Shown here: in pieces, positions 6,952 to 16,243 of the stretch
Layout: every line of letters starts with the position of its first letter
How positions within the stretch are numbered: the first letter of the stretch is position 1
NCBI GenBank assembly: GCA_031267815.1
Contig: JAIRYI010000018.1
Span: 1 to 43,519, forward strand
DNA: 43,519 bases
DNA from: Desulfarculales bacterium
GTDB taxonomy: Bacteria > Desulfobacterota > Desulfarculia > Desulfarculales > Desulfarculaceae
Reading direction: 5' to 3'
Notes under the pieces: model-generated
Database searches by the model: none
What the model was told of the DNA's origin: nothing
The model's input: only the letters and a program-made list of their open reading frames with translations
Program-made: the position numbers and the translations under genes

Positions 6952-9116
6952 CCCGGATCGCGCAAATTCTCTCTTCCCCCCAGTACCGTATAGCTCACTT
7001 CCACCCGTTGCCCCTCACTCTCCGCCGCCAGAGTATGGCGGCCGGGGGTGAGAAGCAGGCGGTGACTCTGTCCCTGCCCGGTCAATTCCCGGCCGTTCAA
7101 AAACCAGGCCACTTCCCTGCCCTCAGGCAGACCGCGCAAACGGCAGGTCAGAGCCTGACGTTCCGGGCTTATATTGGGATCAAAAGCGTATACTCCTCCG
7201 GGCGCCGGATTGTTCAGGCGCAGTCCGGCGGAAACCGGCGGCTCTTGCTCATGCAAAGGGCAATCATCCAAAGAATGCATTACCAGTTCCTCGGACACCC
7301 GCGGGCAGTTGGGTCCGGGACTAAGCCCGCTGTCCAGGCAAACTTTGACTCGCCTTATTCCCGGCGGATCCAAAGGCAGGCTGCCATACAGATTCTGATG
7401 CACCAAAAGCATCACCTGGCGCCAGAGAGGAGCGGCTCCGCTGACCCCGGACACTCCCAGCATGGGCCGGCCGGCAAAGTTTCCCGTCCATACCCCCACC
7501 GTATAATCTTTACTGTAACCAACACACCAGTTATCCCGGTGGCGCTGGCTGGTTCCGGTTTTGACCGCGGCGGGGAAAGGCAGTTGCAGTATCCCGTTGC
7601 GCCCGAAACCCAAGGCCCGGGCCTGATCGTCGGCCAGGGCATGAGTAATCAGAGCGCTGGCCTGAGGGGTCAAAGCCTGAATAAGAGGAGATGGCTCCTG
7701 CCCCTTCCATAACCGGGGTCCCTGCCAAAGCCCCTGGCTGGCTAAGGTGGCATAAGCGTTGGTAAGGGCCAGGAGAGTAACCTCCCCGTTGCCCAGAGCC
7801 AGGCCGGGACCGTAATGCTGGGGGCTGTAGGGCAGCGTGAAACCCAGGGAACGCAGCGTATCCAGCATGACGGCCGGCGAGACGCTGCAGGCCAGACGTA
7901 AAGCGGGTAAATTAAGGGAACTGGCAAGGGCTGTTTTCAGGCTCACCTGGCCGTGGTAACGCCCGTCGTAATCCTGGGGCCGGTAAGTGCCGCCGTCCGT
8001 ATTCAGCAGCAAAGGGCTGTCGTCCAGAGGCTGGGCCAGGGAATAACCCTGCTCCAGAGCCAGGGCATAGAGAAAAGGCTTAAGCGCGCTGCCGGGCTGG
8101 CGCAGGCTCAACACTCCATCCACCTGACCGCTGTCCGGATTATAAAAATCATCCGAACCCACCCAGGCCATGACCGCTCTGTCCCGGTTGCGCAAAACCA
8201 CTACCGCCGCCTGGCTCAAGCCCAGATTGGCCATCCGGCGGCACAGATTTTTTGCCAGATAGCTGATCCGGCTCTGCCAGGCAGGATTAAGATAGGTGGC
8301 AATCACTTCCGGAGCGCCGGCCGGCAGCGCCCGGCTCAAAGCCCGGCTGAAATGAGGGGCGGGCAGAGGCGCCGGGGGCGGATCTTCAATATGCAGCGGC
8401 TCATCCAGGGCTTGAGCCAGTTCATCCTCCCGCAAAGCTCCCATTTCGGCCATGGCGCGCAGAATATGATCGCGCCGGGCCTGGAGACGATCTCGGTTTT
8501 GCGGACGGAGCAGACGGGACGGATCCTGAGGCAGGGCCATTAAAAGCGCCGCTTCCGCCGGGCTTAGACGCCAAGGGTCTTTACCAAACAAAAATTCGCC
8601 GGCCGCGCTCAGTCCCACCAGAGGGCCGCCGAAAGGCGCCATATTGAGATACCAGGCGAGAATATCGTCTTTGCTGTAGTGAAGCTCCAGCCACAAAGCC
8701 CGGCCCATTTCCCGCAATTTGTGATAGTAGCCGCGCCCGCCCGGCCTTTCCAGGCGGGCCAGCTGCATAGTGACGGTGGAAGCGCCGCTGACCACTTTTC
8801 CTTGGCTCAAATTTTGCCACAGGGCCCGGGCCAGGGCCAGAGGATCAACGCCCGGATGGAGATAAAAGCGCCGGTCTTCAGCCGCCACAGCGGCGGCGCG
8901 CAACAGAGGAGGAACTTCTTTCAACCAGCGCCCGGCCCGGATATCAGGATGATCGATGCGGGCAATATAATTGCCTCCGGCGTCCAGGATGGTCCGGTAG
9001 TGACCGTTGTGATAGCCAGGGACAAACGGAGGCTGGGCCATAAAGGCCAGCAGGAGCCATAGCCACAGGCTGGCCAGACCCCACAGTCCGGCCAGCCTGA
9101 AGTCGCGCCGGGTCAT
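6942..9116 (-). CDS. pbpC: Penicillin-binding protein 1C
   Basis: This is a bifunctional class A penicillin-binding protein of the PBP1C type, anchored in the inner membrane and working on periplasmic peptidoglycan. A single membrane anchor lies at about 10-28. The GT51 glycosyltransferase domain carries E80 in EDRRFYLHPGVD and the SGASTVTMQL motif. The transpeptidase motifs are S343-A-L-K346, S400-L-N402 and K519-T-G-T522. The C-terminal beta domain characteristic of PBP1C (BiPBP_C) lies at about 640-715. The start lies 3 bases after the alpha-2-macroglobulin stop, so the two genes are translationally linked. This pairing is well known in E. coli and relatives. The 724-residue length is close to the E. 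coli protein. Confidence 0.95.
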   Translation of the reverse strand: MTRRDFRLAGLWGLASLWLWLLLAFMAQPPFVPGYHNGHYRTILDAGGNYIARIDHPDIRAGRWLKEVPPLLRAAAVAAEDRRFYLHPGVDPLALARALWQNLSQGKVVSGASTVTMQLARLERPGGRGYYHKLREMGRALWLELHYSKDDILAWYLNMAPFGGPLVGLSAAGEFLFGKDPWRLSPAEAALLMALPQDPSRLLRPQNRDRLQARRDHILRAMAEMGALREDELAQALDEPLHIEDPPPAPLPAPHFSRALSRALPAGAPEVIATYLNPAWQSRISYLAKNLCRRMANLGLSQAAVVVLRNRDRAVMAWVGSDDFYNPDSGQVDGVLSLRQPGSALKPFLYALALEQGYSLAQPLDDSPLLLNTDGGTYRPQDYDGRYHGQVSLKTALASSLNLPALRLACSVSPAVMLDTLRSLGFTLPYSPQHYGPGLALGNGEVTLLALTNAYATLASQGLWQGPRLWKGQEPSPLIQALTPQASALITHALADDQARALGFGRNGILQLPFPAAVKTGTSQRHRDNWCVGYSKDYTVGVWTGNFAGRPMLGVSGVSGAAPLWRQVMLLVHQNLYGSLPLDPPGIRRVKVCLDSGLSPGPNCPRVSEELVMHSLDDCPLHEQEPPVSAGLRLNNPAPGGVYAFDPNISPERQALTCRLRGLPEGREVAWFLNGRELTGQGQSHRLLLTPGRHTLAAESEGQRVEVSYTVLGGRENLRDPGPF

Positions 9117-9119
9117 CTG

Positions 9120-12100
9120 TCATTGCACCTCAAATATGCCGGCCGGACTGTGACCGAAAATTTCCGGCTGGTACATTTCCTCGCCCCGCAGCGCCCGGTG
9201 AATGAATTTGCCGGGAAAAGCGGCGCGCAGTTTATAGCTGTAACTGTAAACTCCCGGCTCCAGAACGCCGGCATAGAGCATCAGCCCGTCGCGGCGCATT
9301 TCAATCCAATCCCAGGGCAAGCTGCCATTATGATCCTGCTCCGGATCGCTCAGGACCGCGCCGGTGGCCTGGAGCGGCTCCAGCCCGGCGGGCAGAGGAT
9401 CAAAGACCAAGACATGGAGGCGGCTTTCCGGAACGCTGACCGTTACGGTGCAGTTGAGTACCTGCCCCAGGCTGGCTTTGCCCTCCTGAGCGTTTTCCCC
9501 GGTTTCAGGGACAATGACGCGGCTTAAGGTAAAGCCGGAATTTACCGCCGGCTGCTCCGCCCCGTTTAAACGGTAAGCTAGGCGGGCAGTGTAATATATC
9601 GGCCCCCCCTCGGCCTCGACGGTCAAAGATTGGCGCGCGCCGCCCAGCTGCTCTCCTTCCACTTCCAGGCGTAAAGGCTGATCATGGAGCCCGCTGAAGC
9701 TCCGGGCGGCCAATTCCCGGCCCGCCAGGATCACTTTTACCTCCGCTCCTTCTTCGGACAAGGACAAGCTCTCCAGATAAGCGTTCAGGCCCAACAGACT
9801 GTAAGCCGCCTCCTGGGTGTTTATATAGGGCTTGGCGGCCAGTGAATCGCCCAGCCACACGGCCAAAGCCTGCAAGCCGGGATAGTCCGGCCGGGTCAGA
9901 GTCAAGGCATATAGAGCCAGGGCATTGTCACGCAGTTCAGATCCCAGAGCCGCCGGGCAAAGCCCGGCCCTGACCCTTCCGAAATGCAAATGGGCGGCGC
10001 TGATCACCGCGCTTTTCTCCAGCCTGGCAATCAGTTCCGCGGCCATATTATCCTGGCCCAGGGATTTGGCGGCCAGAAGCAGGGCGGAAACGGCAAACGG
10101 GTCTTGTCCGGAAAGACGGGAAATTGCCTGGCGCAGCAGGTTGTTAAGCTGGGCGGCGCCGGAATCCGAGTCAAGCTCTCCTCCCTGGGCCGGATCATAG
10201 CGCCGGGCCAGCATCCAGATCATCATGGCCTCGCTGCCGGAGCAGATAGATCCAGGCCGGCTCGAACGCAAGGCCTTATCCAAAAAGGCGTAGGCTCTGG
10301 ACTCCAGGTCCGCGTTCATGCTCTGGCCGGTCAGATTTTTAATTACCTGGTTGGCCAGCAGAACATAGGCGGTAGGATAGGGATTGGGATACCGCTCATC
10401 CCCGGCTCCGCCCGGCCAGAGATAAAACTGCCCCTCATCAGATGCGAAATCAGCCCAGGAGGCCAGCAGTTCCTTCAATAGGGCCGCTTCTCCTTCCCGC
10501 GGCTCCATTCCCAGAATATCGCCCCGGGCTTGAATGAAGGCCAGGCCCACCGCTTTGCTTGCTCTCTGTTCCAGACACAGCCAGGGATACTCGCGCAGAT
10601 AACGCGCCGCCACATCCAGGGAAGCCGTGGGGAGAGGCGAAGCGGTGACGGCAAGTCTGGCCAGACGGCTGTCCGCGGCGGCGGGCAATTCCACTTCCGC
10701 CTGACCTGGTTGTTCCGGCCGGGCCAGACCGGTGCTGGCGGCGGCGGCTTCCGGACCCGGCGGCAAAACGGGAATGGTAAAAGAAGCGGCGTCGCCGGCG
10801 GAAGCCATCATTCCGCTTACGGTCAGTCTGGCCTCGCGGGTTTCTCCAAGGGGTACGCTCAAGGGGAACTCCACGGTCCTGCTTTCATTGGGCCCCAGAA
10901 AAATAAACTGCTTATCCGGGCCTTCGCCGATTACCCCCTCCGCTTCAAAATTGAGGCTCACCGGGTAAGGGCCGCTGTTGGTCATATTCTGCACCATAAA
11001 CCGCGCCCGCAAACTGTCGCCCATGGTGAGAAAGGCAGGCAGAGCGGGCAGAATCTGCAGATCCTTGCTGGCCACTATTTCCAGACTGTCCAGGCCGAAT
11101 CGGTTTTCCCGATCCGCGGCCAGCGCCACCACCCGGTAAGCGGTCAGGCTGTCGGGAAGCTTGAACTTGGCTTGCAGTTTGCCCTGAGAGTCTGTTTCTC
11201 CCTGGGCCAGCCAGAAAACGTCCGGGGCGAAATTCTGACGCAACAGGGACTGAGCGTCTTCATAGCCTCCTCCTCCCAACGCCGAATTATCTCCTTTGTC
11301 TCCCGATTTGAAGCGCTGCTCAATAATATTGGGGCGCAAATCATAGCTCACCACTTTAAGAGGCCAGCCGGCGTTAAAAGTTTCATACGGATCATAATTG
11401 TTTTTGTTCCCGGCCGCGTTCAAAATCCGCTCATCCACCGCCAGCAGGGTGAGTTGGCAGGAGAGAGGCAAGTCAGCTTTTCTGACCGCCGCTTCCACTT
11501 CCACTTCCGCGCCGGGTTTAAATTTGGAGCCGTTGGAGCTTAGATCCACCTGCAGGGATTCCTGGTTTTTAACCGTAAAGGCCAGGTTGCCGTACCGTAC
11601 CGTCGGTTTGGCCAAATCCGGCCCGGAGGAAGGCGGTTGCCCGGAACGCCCGCGCAGGAGGAGTACTCCTACATAAATATTGGGGGAATCGGTATCCCGC
11701 AGAGGCACTTTAATGAGCGGGGACGGTCCCCGCAATTCCTCGGTCCAGGCGCGCAGCACCCCTTCCCTTTCCACGCTGATAAGGGCCAGAGCCTCCGGGA
11801 AAGGATTTTTGACCATTATTTCCGCGCTCTCACCCAACTCCAACTGGGTTTTGGGGCTGACCAGTTCCAAACTGAACCCATCGCCGCTCCACCAGCTGTT
11901 GTCGCCGCCGCCGTAAAGGTAGATGGTGCTGAAGCCGGTAAATTTGCCTCCCTGTTCGTCTCTGACCGTGGCGGCGACAAGGTATTGACCGGAAAATTCC
12001 GGGCTGAACTCCACTTGGGTCCCGGAAGAAGGCAAATCCACTGTTTTTTCTTCCACCAGATCCTGATTAAGCTTGCCTACGGTATGATAAAATCCGTCGT

Positions 12101-14771
12101 TGCCCCGCTCCCTCACCACATCCCATTTAAGACGCAGGAGACGCAGATCGGCTTTAAGCGGCGGCGCTTGCGAATTGTCGGCCCCGGCGGCCAGCAGATC
12201 CACCGTGAAAGGCCGGCCGGCCGGAACCAGATAAGGATTTTTAATCCCCAGATAATATAAACAGGGATGAATATAGGAACTGGCCGCGTTGCCGGCCACC
12301 AGACCGGCGAGGTCGGTCACTTCGGCCCGCACGTACAGGCTCATGGTCCTGCCTTCCGCTTTTTGCATAAGGGGCAGGGGCAGACTTGCTCCGCCCTGTT
12401 CATCCAGCCTGCCTTCCACCGTTCCCAGATCCCGGTTGAAAGAGGATATCTCTTCCCAGGTTTCAGGGTCGGAAATATATTTCTCAATGGCCGGCTCAAC
12501 CACATAATCGGCAAGCCGTTCCGGGCTAAAGGGCGCCAGGGACTGGGCAGCCGTGAGTTTTACCTGAGCTCCGGCCAGAGGAGCGCCGAAAAAATAAGAG
12601 GCATCCACCTCAGCCCGGTCGCCGGAGGGCAGGCGTAAACCAACTTTATAGTCAGGAGGCCGGAATACGCTGACTTGGAAAGCCTGCCAGCAATCAATCT
12701 TTTCTCCCTCTCCCCAGATCAGGCGCAGATTGTAATAACCCAGGCGGGCCTTCTCTTCCAGCCGGAAACTGCCGCTCAAGGAACCGTAGGCGTTAAGGGC
12801 CGCCTTTTCTTCATTTATCACTTTGCCTTCCGGGTCGGTTATCTGCACCTTGACCTCCCGCCCCTCCGGCAAGGCGAGCGCGCCGGCGCGCATCTGGCGC
12901 ACGTAGGCCAGATAATTGACCGTCTGCCCCGGCTGATACAGCGGCAGCTGGCTCACCACATGCACGCGCCTGTCAGCCTGACCGGACAGATCCTGATCAG
13001 CATAATTGGCGGCGGCATAGTTAAGGCTGTTATTATAATAATTGCTGCTGAGGGCAGCCAATTGGCCGTCTTTTTCTGCGCTGATGAGAATATCAGGATA
13101 ACCCCAGTCATTCTTGGCGGCCCGCGCCGGTTTGAGTTCGGTCAGGCCGGGAAAGGAAGCCAGACCGTTCTCGTCGCTCCTGCCCTGCCACAGCCGCCTG
13201 CCTTCCTGATCCCAGACCGTCAGGTTAACCCCGGCCAAGGGTTTCCCCTGGCTTAAGCTGGTAGTCAAAAGCAGAGAACTGTCCAGGCCATATTTCAGGG
13301 AAATGCCCAGATCACTGTATTGTAAAAGCGCCCGCTGGGTTGTTTCCTGTTTCCCCTCACCGTCCCGGAAGCGGTATTCCAGCAGGACAATCCCTCCGTC
13401 CACCGCCTGACCCAGCAGTTTTTCCAAATCCAGAACATAGGGGGAAGTCTGGTTCTTCCTGACAGGTACGGTTATGGCCCGATCCCTGACCGCCAGGGCG
13501 GGGGCCGGCGGCTCAGAAACAGTTTTTGACCTCCAGTAATTTTCCTGGAACCATTTATGAACGGCCGCGGCGGAATCTTCTTTATACCAGTAAGCGGAGA
13601 CGGTGAAATTAGCCAGGTTGCGCAGCCAGATGCGCTGGCTGGAAGGGAAAGCATTTTCCATCGTCCCCTGGCCTGTGGCCGCGTAAAAAAGGGGATAATA
13701 ATCTCCGGTCTTAAACTCAATGACTTCGTCCCGCTCCATCCTGCTGCCATAGACGTCCTCCAGCCCGGCCGCCAGGGTAAGCCGGTAGCCGGCCGCGGGC
13801 CGGAAAGAGCCGGGCAGATAATAATAGCCAGTCTGAGTCTGATCGGAAACCCAGTCGCCCAGGGCGATTTCCTGGGCCGTTTTCCCCTTATTATCCAACA
13901 GTTCCAGTTTCAGGGCCGCTTTCAGGGCCTGTCCGCTGACCGGGTTGTTAAAAAAGAGGCTTAACCCTGACTCGGGATTATACTTACCCTCAACCCCCTC
14001 CCCCATTTTCCAGTCTTTTATGCGCAACGGGTCAAAGGAGAACAGAGAAAAAACCATAGGTTCCAGGGTGGGCTGATAACCGTGCGGGCCGCGCAAACCG
14101 GGCTTGACGGTAAGAGTCAGAGCGCGGCTTACCGGCAGCTTCTGATCCGCCTCGTATTTATAGGCGCGGCTGAGATAACTTTCCGGATTCTCCCAGGAAG
14201 GAATGGGCAATTCGCTTATGCGCAAGGCAATGGCCTGGCCGTCATCCAGGGTCAAAAGGCTGCTCTCACGCAGACTGTCCACATCCACCGCCTGGTTGAA
14301 AGTAAGGATAAAATTTACCTGATTGCCCAAAAGGAAAGGGGTTTGTTCCTCATTCCGGCTTCTTGCCGGCAGAGAAGCGCTTATGGCCGGGGTGGAGATG
14401 GTGAAAACGCGCTCCTTCTCCATAATCTCGCCTTGCAGAGACTTGACGCCCGCTTCCACTTTGCAGTACAGGGTCATGGCTTCGCGGGCCGGTTGGTTGA
14501 AGAGATAGGCTAAAGTGCGCTGGTCCAGCCAGCGGTAATTGCCGGGCGGAGGCGGGGTCTGATAATCGCCGCTCAAAGATACTTTAAGCGGTGAGGCGGC
14601 CGGATCCTGACTCATATCTCCCAGAGGACGCACAGGCGCGCTGAAACGGACCACCACCTGGCTTAAACGTTCCACCTTCCCCACCGGAGAAAAACTTTCC
14701 AGGGTCAAAGCCGCCTGAGCCGCTCCGGCCATACTCAGAAACAGACCGATCAATACAACATGCCGCCACAT
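9120..14771 (-). CDS. Bacterial alpha-2-macroglobulin (YfhM-like), thioester type
   Basis: This giant periplasmic protein is thought to trap attacking proteases and bind them covalently. The signal peptide is residues 1-20 (MWRHVVLIGLFLSMAGAAQA), without a lipobox cysteine, so unlike the E. coli lipoprotein it is predicted soluble or surface-loose. Macroglobulin domains fill the N-terminal half, including LYQPGQTVNYLAYVRQ of the MG2 type near 610. The A2M domain contains LPDSLTAYRVVALAADREN around 1200-1215. The thioester motif C1399-L-E-Q1402 is intact, within a helical TED domain, and is followed by the C-terminal MG10 region. At 1883 residues it is longer than the E. coli protein of about 1650. 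AAGGAAA precedes the ATG. It is the first gene of an operon with pbpC. Confidence 0.95.
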   Translation of the reverse strand: MWRHVVLIGLFLSMAGAAQAALTLESFSPVGKVERLSQVVVRFSAPVRPLGDMSQDPAASPLKVSLSGDYQTPPPPGNYRWLDQRTLAYLFNQPAREAMTLYCKVEAGVKSLQGEIMEKERVFTISTPAISASLPARSRNEEQTPFLLGNQVNFILTFNQAVDVDSLRESSLLTLDDGQAIALRISELPIPSWENPESYLSRAYKYEADQKLPVSRALTLTVKPGLRGPHGYQPTLEPMVFSLFSFDPLRIKDWKMGEGVEGKYNPESGLSLFFNNPVSGQALKAALKLELLDNKGKTAQEIALGDWVSDQTQTGYYYLPGSFRPAAGYRLTLAAGLEDVYGSRMERDEVIEFKTGDYYPLFYAATGQGTMENAFPSSQRIWLRNLANFTVSAYWYKEDSAAAVHKWFQENYWRSKTVSEPPAPALAVRDRAITVPVRKNQTSPYVLDLEKLLGQAVDGGIVLLEYRFRDGEGKQETTQRALLQYSDLGISLKYGLDSSLLLTTSLSQGKPLAGVNLTVWDQEGRRLWQGRSDENGLASFPGLTELKPARAAKNDWGYPDILISAEKDGQLAALSSNYYNNSLNYAAANYADQDLSGQADRRVHVVSQLPLYQPGQTVNYLAYVRQMRAGALALPEGREVKVQITDPEGKVINEEKAALNAYGSLSGSFRLEEKARLGYYNLRLIWGEGEKIDCWQAFQVSVFRPPDYKVGLRLPSGDRAEVDASYFFGAPLAGAQVKLTAAQSLAPFSPERLADYVVEPAIEKYISDPETWEEISSFNRDLGTVEGRLDEQGGASLPLPLMQKAEGRTMSLYVRAEVTDLAGLVAGNAASSYIHPCLYYLGIKNPYLVPAGRPFTVDLLAAGADNSQAPPLKADLRLLRLKWDVVRERGNDGFYHTVGKLNQDLVEEKTVDLPSSGTQVEFSPEFSGQYLVAATVRDEQGGKFTGFSTIYLYGGGDNSWWSGDGFSLELVSPKTQLELGESAEIMVKNPFPEALALISVEREGVLRAWTEELRGPSPLIKVPLRDTDSPNIYVGVLLLRGRSGQPPSSGPDLAKPTVRYGNLAFTVKNQESLQVDLSSNGSKFKPGAEVEVEAAVRKADLPLSCQLTLLAVDERILNAAGNKNNYDPYETFNAGWPLKVVSYDLRPNIIEQRFKSGDKGDNSALGGGGYEDAQSLLRQNFAPDVFWLAQGETDSQGKLQAKFKLPDSLTAYRVVALAADRENRFGLDSLEIVASKDLQILPALPAFLTMGDSLRARFMVQNMTNSGPYPVSLNFEAEGVIGEGPDKQFIFLGPNESRTVEFPLSVPLGETREARLTVSGMMASAGDAASFTIPVLPPGPEAAAASTGLARPEQPGQAEVELPAAADSRLARLAVTASPLPTASLDVAARYLREYPWLCLEQRASKAVGLAFIQARGDILGMEPREGEAALLKELLASWADFASDEGQFYLWPGGAGDERYPNPYPTAYVLLANQVIKNLTGQSMNADLESRAYAFLDKALRSSRPGSICSGSEAMMIWMLARRYDPAQGGELDSDSGAAQLNNLLRQAISRLSGQDPFAVSALLLAAKSLGQDNMAAELIARLEKSAVISAAHLHFGRVRAGLCPAALGSELRDNALALYALTLTRPDYPGLQALAVWLGDSLAAKPYINTQEAAYSLLGLNAYLESLSLSEEGAEVKVILAGRELAARSFSGLHDQPLRLEVEGEQLGGARQSLTVEAEGGPIYYTARLAYRLNGAEQPAVNSGFTLSRVIVPETGENAQEGKASLGQVLNCTVTVSVPESRLHVLVFDPLPAGLEPLQATGAVLSDPEQDHNGSLPWDWIEMRRDGLMLYAGVLEPGVYSYSYKLRAAFPGKFIHRALRGEEMYQPEIFGHSPAGIFEVQ

Positions 14772-14820
14772 AAGGATGTTTCCTTTTTAAAAATAGACTG
14801 TATAATATTAGAGTTCATTT

Positions 14821-14847
14821 CATAAATCGCCCGGAAGACGGTTTATG
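14821..14847. repeat. Imperfect hairpin upstream of the A2M gene
   Basis: CATAAATCG (14821-14829) pairs with CGGTTTATG (14839-14847), with one G-T pair. It lies about 50 bases before the A2M start in the divergent region shared with the MFS gene. It could be an operator or a leader hairpin. The evidence is only the symmetry. Confidence 0.3.
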
Positions 14848-14911
14848 AGAGCCTCGTCTCACTTTAATAAACGAAAATTTGAGCCGGGATCTCGCCGCTC
14901 ACCGAGCGCCG

Positions 14912-14961
14912 CGCCGGACATGCTCTCCGGCGTAAGAAGTCATTCTTGGAAAATGACTTCC
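14912..14961. repeat. Dispersed two-hairpin element R1, copy A
   Basis: The element has CGCCGG...CCGGCG (14912-14932), a 4-base link, then GAAGTCATT (14936-14944) pairing with AATGACTTC (14952-14960). A very similar element, with the same order and the same spacing between the two hairpins, is at 40030-40078. This copy lies in the A2M/MFS divergent intergenic region, where its right arm is followed by an AT-rich stretch. Confidence 0.55.
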
Positions 14962-15030
14962 AAAGAATAAATATATTTTTATTTTAGCGCAGATAAGTTA
15001 CGATATCAAATTTTTAGGAGGCCGCGCCAT

Positions 15031-16182
15031 ATGTCCACTTTGTGGACAAAGCCTTTTGTCTTTGTCAGTTTAGCCAATTTCTTTACTTTTTTTGGTTTTC
15101 AGACTATTATCCCCATCCTGCCTCTGTACCTGGATTCCTGGGGAGCCAGCGGGACCCAGGTAGGTCTGATCCTGTCGGGTTTTTCCCTGGCCGTACTCAT
15201 TGCCCGGCCTTTGACCGCCTTGGGGCTGGAAAGAGGACTCGATAAAATATGCGTGCTGACCGGCGCCGTTATCTGCCTGGCCGCTATCGGCGGCTACGGT
15301 CTGGCCGGCAGCCTGCTGTTGCTGGCCTTTTGCCGCATGCTGCACGGCGTTGGTTTCGGCAGCGCTTCCGTGTCTTACGGATCCATTGTGGCCCGCCTGG
15401 TGCCTCCGGGCAGGAGGGCCGAAGGAATGGGCTATTTTGGCATGAGTATAGGTCTGGCTCTGTGCCTGGGGCCGGTGGCCGGCACCTATGCCTATGAATA
15501 TCTCGGATTTTCCTATTCGTTAATTTTTGCCGGTTTCCTGACCGTTTTGGGCATTATCTGGCTTTCTTATCTGCCCGCCGGAGAAGCCACCGCCCCCACG
15601 GGCAAACTCAAGCTTCATTGGCGTCATTTTTTTGAAAAAAGAGTATCCTATCCCTGCCTGCTGGCCGATCTGTTCGGCATTTCCTTCGGAGCCATAGTGG
15701 TCTATGTCCCTTTGTGGGGCAAAGAGCTGGGCATAAACAATGTGGGCTTTTTCTTTCTCCTCAACGCCGCCTGCACTTTGTTCATACGTATTTTCTCCGG
15801 CAAGCTGGCTGACCGCAAAGGCTATGCCTGCATACTCCTGCCCGCCGCTTTTTTACAGGGTCTGGCTTCGCTCTTGCTCATGTGGGCTGAAAGCTATATC
15901 TGGCTGATGGGGGCGGGAATATGCATGGGCCTGGGGCTGGGGGCGGCTTACCCCACCCTGCAGGCCTGGGTGGTGGATCTGGCGCCTCTGGAACGGCGCG
16001 GCGCGGCCCTGGCTTTTTACTACAATGCCTATGACCTGGGCATTGGCTGCGGCATAATCTTTTTCGGCTGGATGGCCGACGCCTACGGATACCCCAGCAT
16101 GTACGGCATATCGGCCCTGAGCATGGTCATCTATTTGGCAAGCTATACCGGCTATCTGCTTAAGAAAAAACGCCGCCCGTGA
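15031..16182 (+). CDS. MFS transporter, 12 transmembrane segments
   Basis: This 383-residue inner-membrane protein has hydrophobic segments throughout and the pattern of a 12-helix major facilitator of the drug/sugar H+ antiporter type. The loop between helices 2 and 3 contains RPLTALGLERGLDK, and the loop between helices 8 and 9 contains GKLADRKGY, a typical motif-A-like signature. GPVAGTYAYEYLGF in helix 5 resembles the antiporter motif C. GGAGG lies 11 bases before the ATG. It diverges from the A2M operon and converges on the ABC permease gene. The substrate cannot be read from the sequence. An efflux role is the usual guess for this group but is unsupported by context. Confidence 0.85.
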   Translation: MSTLWTKPFVFVSLANFFTFFGFQTIIPILPLYLDSWGASGTQVGLILSGFSLAVLIARPLTALGLERGLDKICVLTGAVICLAAIGGYGLAGSLLLLAFCRMLHGVGFGSASVSYGSIVARLVPPGRRAEGMGYFGMSIGLALCLGPVAGTYAYEYLGFSYSLIFAGFLTVLGIIWLSYLPAGEATAPTGKLKLHWRHFFEKRVSYPCLLADLFGISFGAIVVYVPLWGKELGINNVGFFFLLNAACTLFIRIFSGKLADRKGYACILLPAAFLQGLASLLLMWAESYIWLMGAGICMGLGLGAAYPTLQAWVVDLAPLERRGAALAFYYNAYDLGIGCGIIFFGWMADAYGYPSMYGISALSMVIYLASYTGYLLKKKRRP

Positions 16183-16243
16183 AAGCTGAACCAGACCAAG
16201 CCGGTTCTTGGGCAGAGTTGAGATTCCGCCGGCTGCCGCCTCT

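Noticed and set aside
10530-11543. Long plus-strand frame opposite the A2M gene
   Set aside because: It is a mirror of the high-GC coding strand of the A2M gene; no ribosome-binding site or recognisable domain.
16183-16243. Terminator between the converging MFS and permease genes
   Set aside because: No convincing stem with a T-run in either direction could be drawn.
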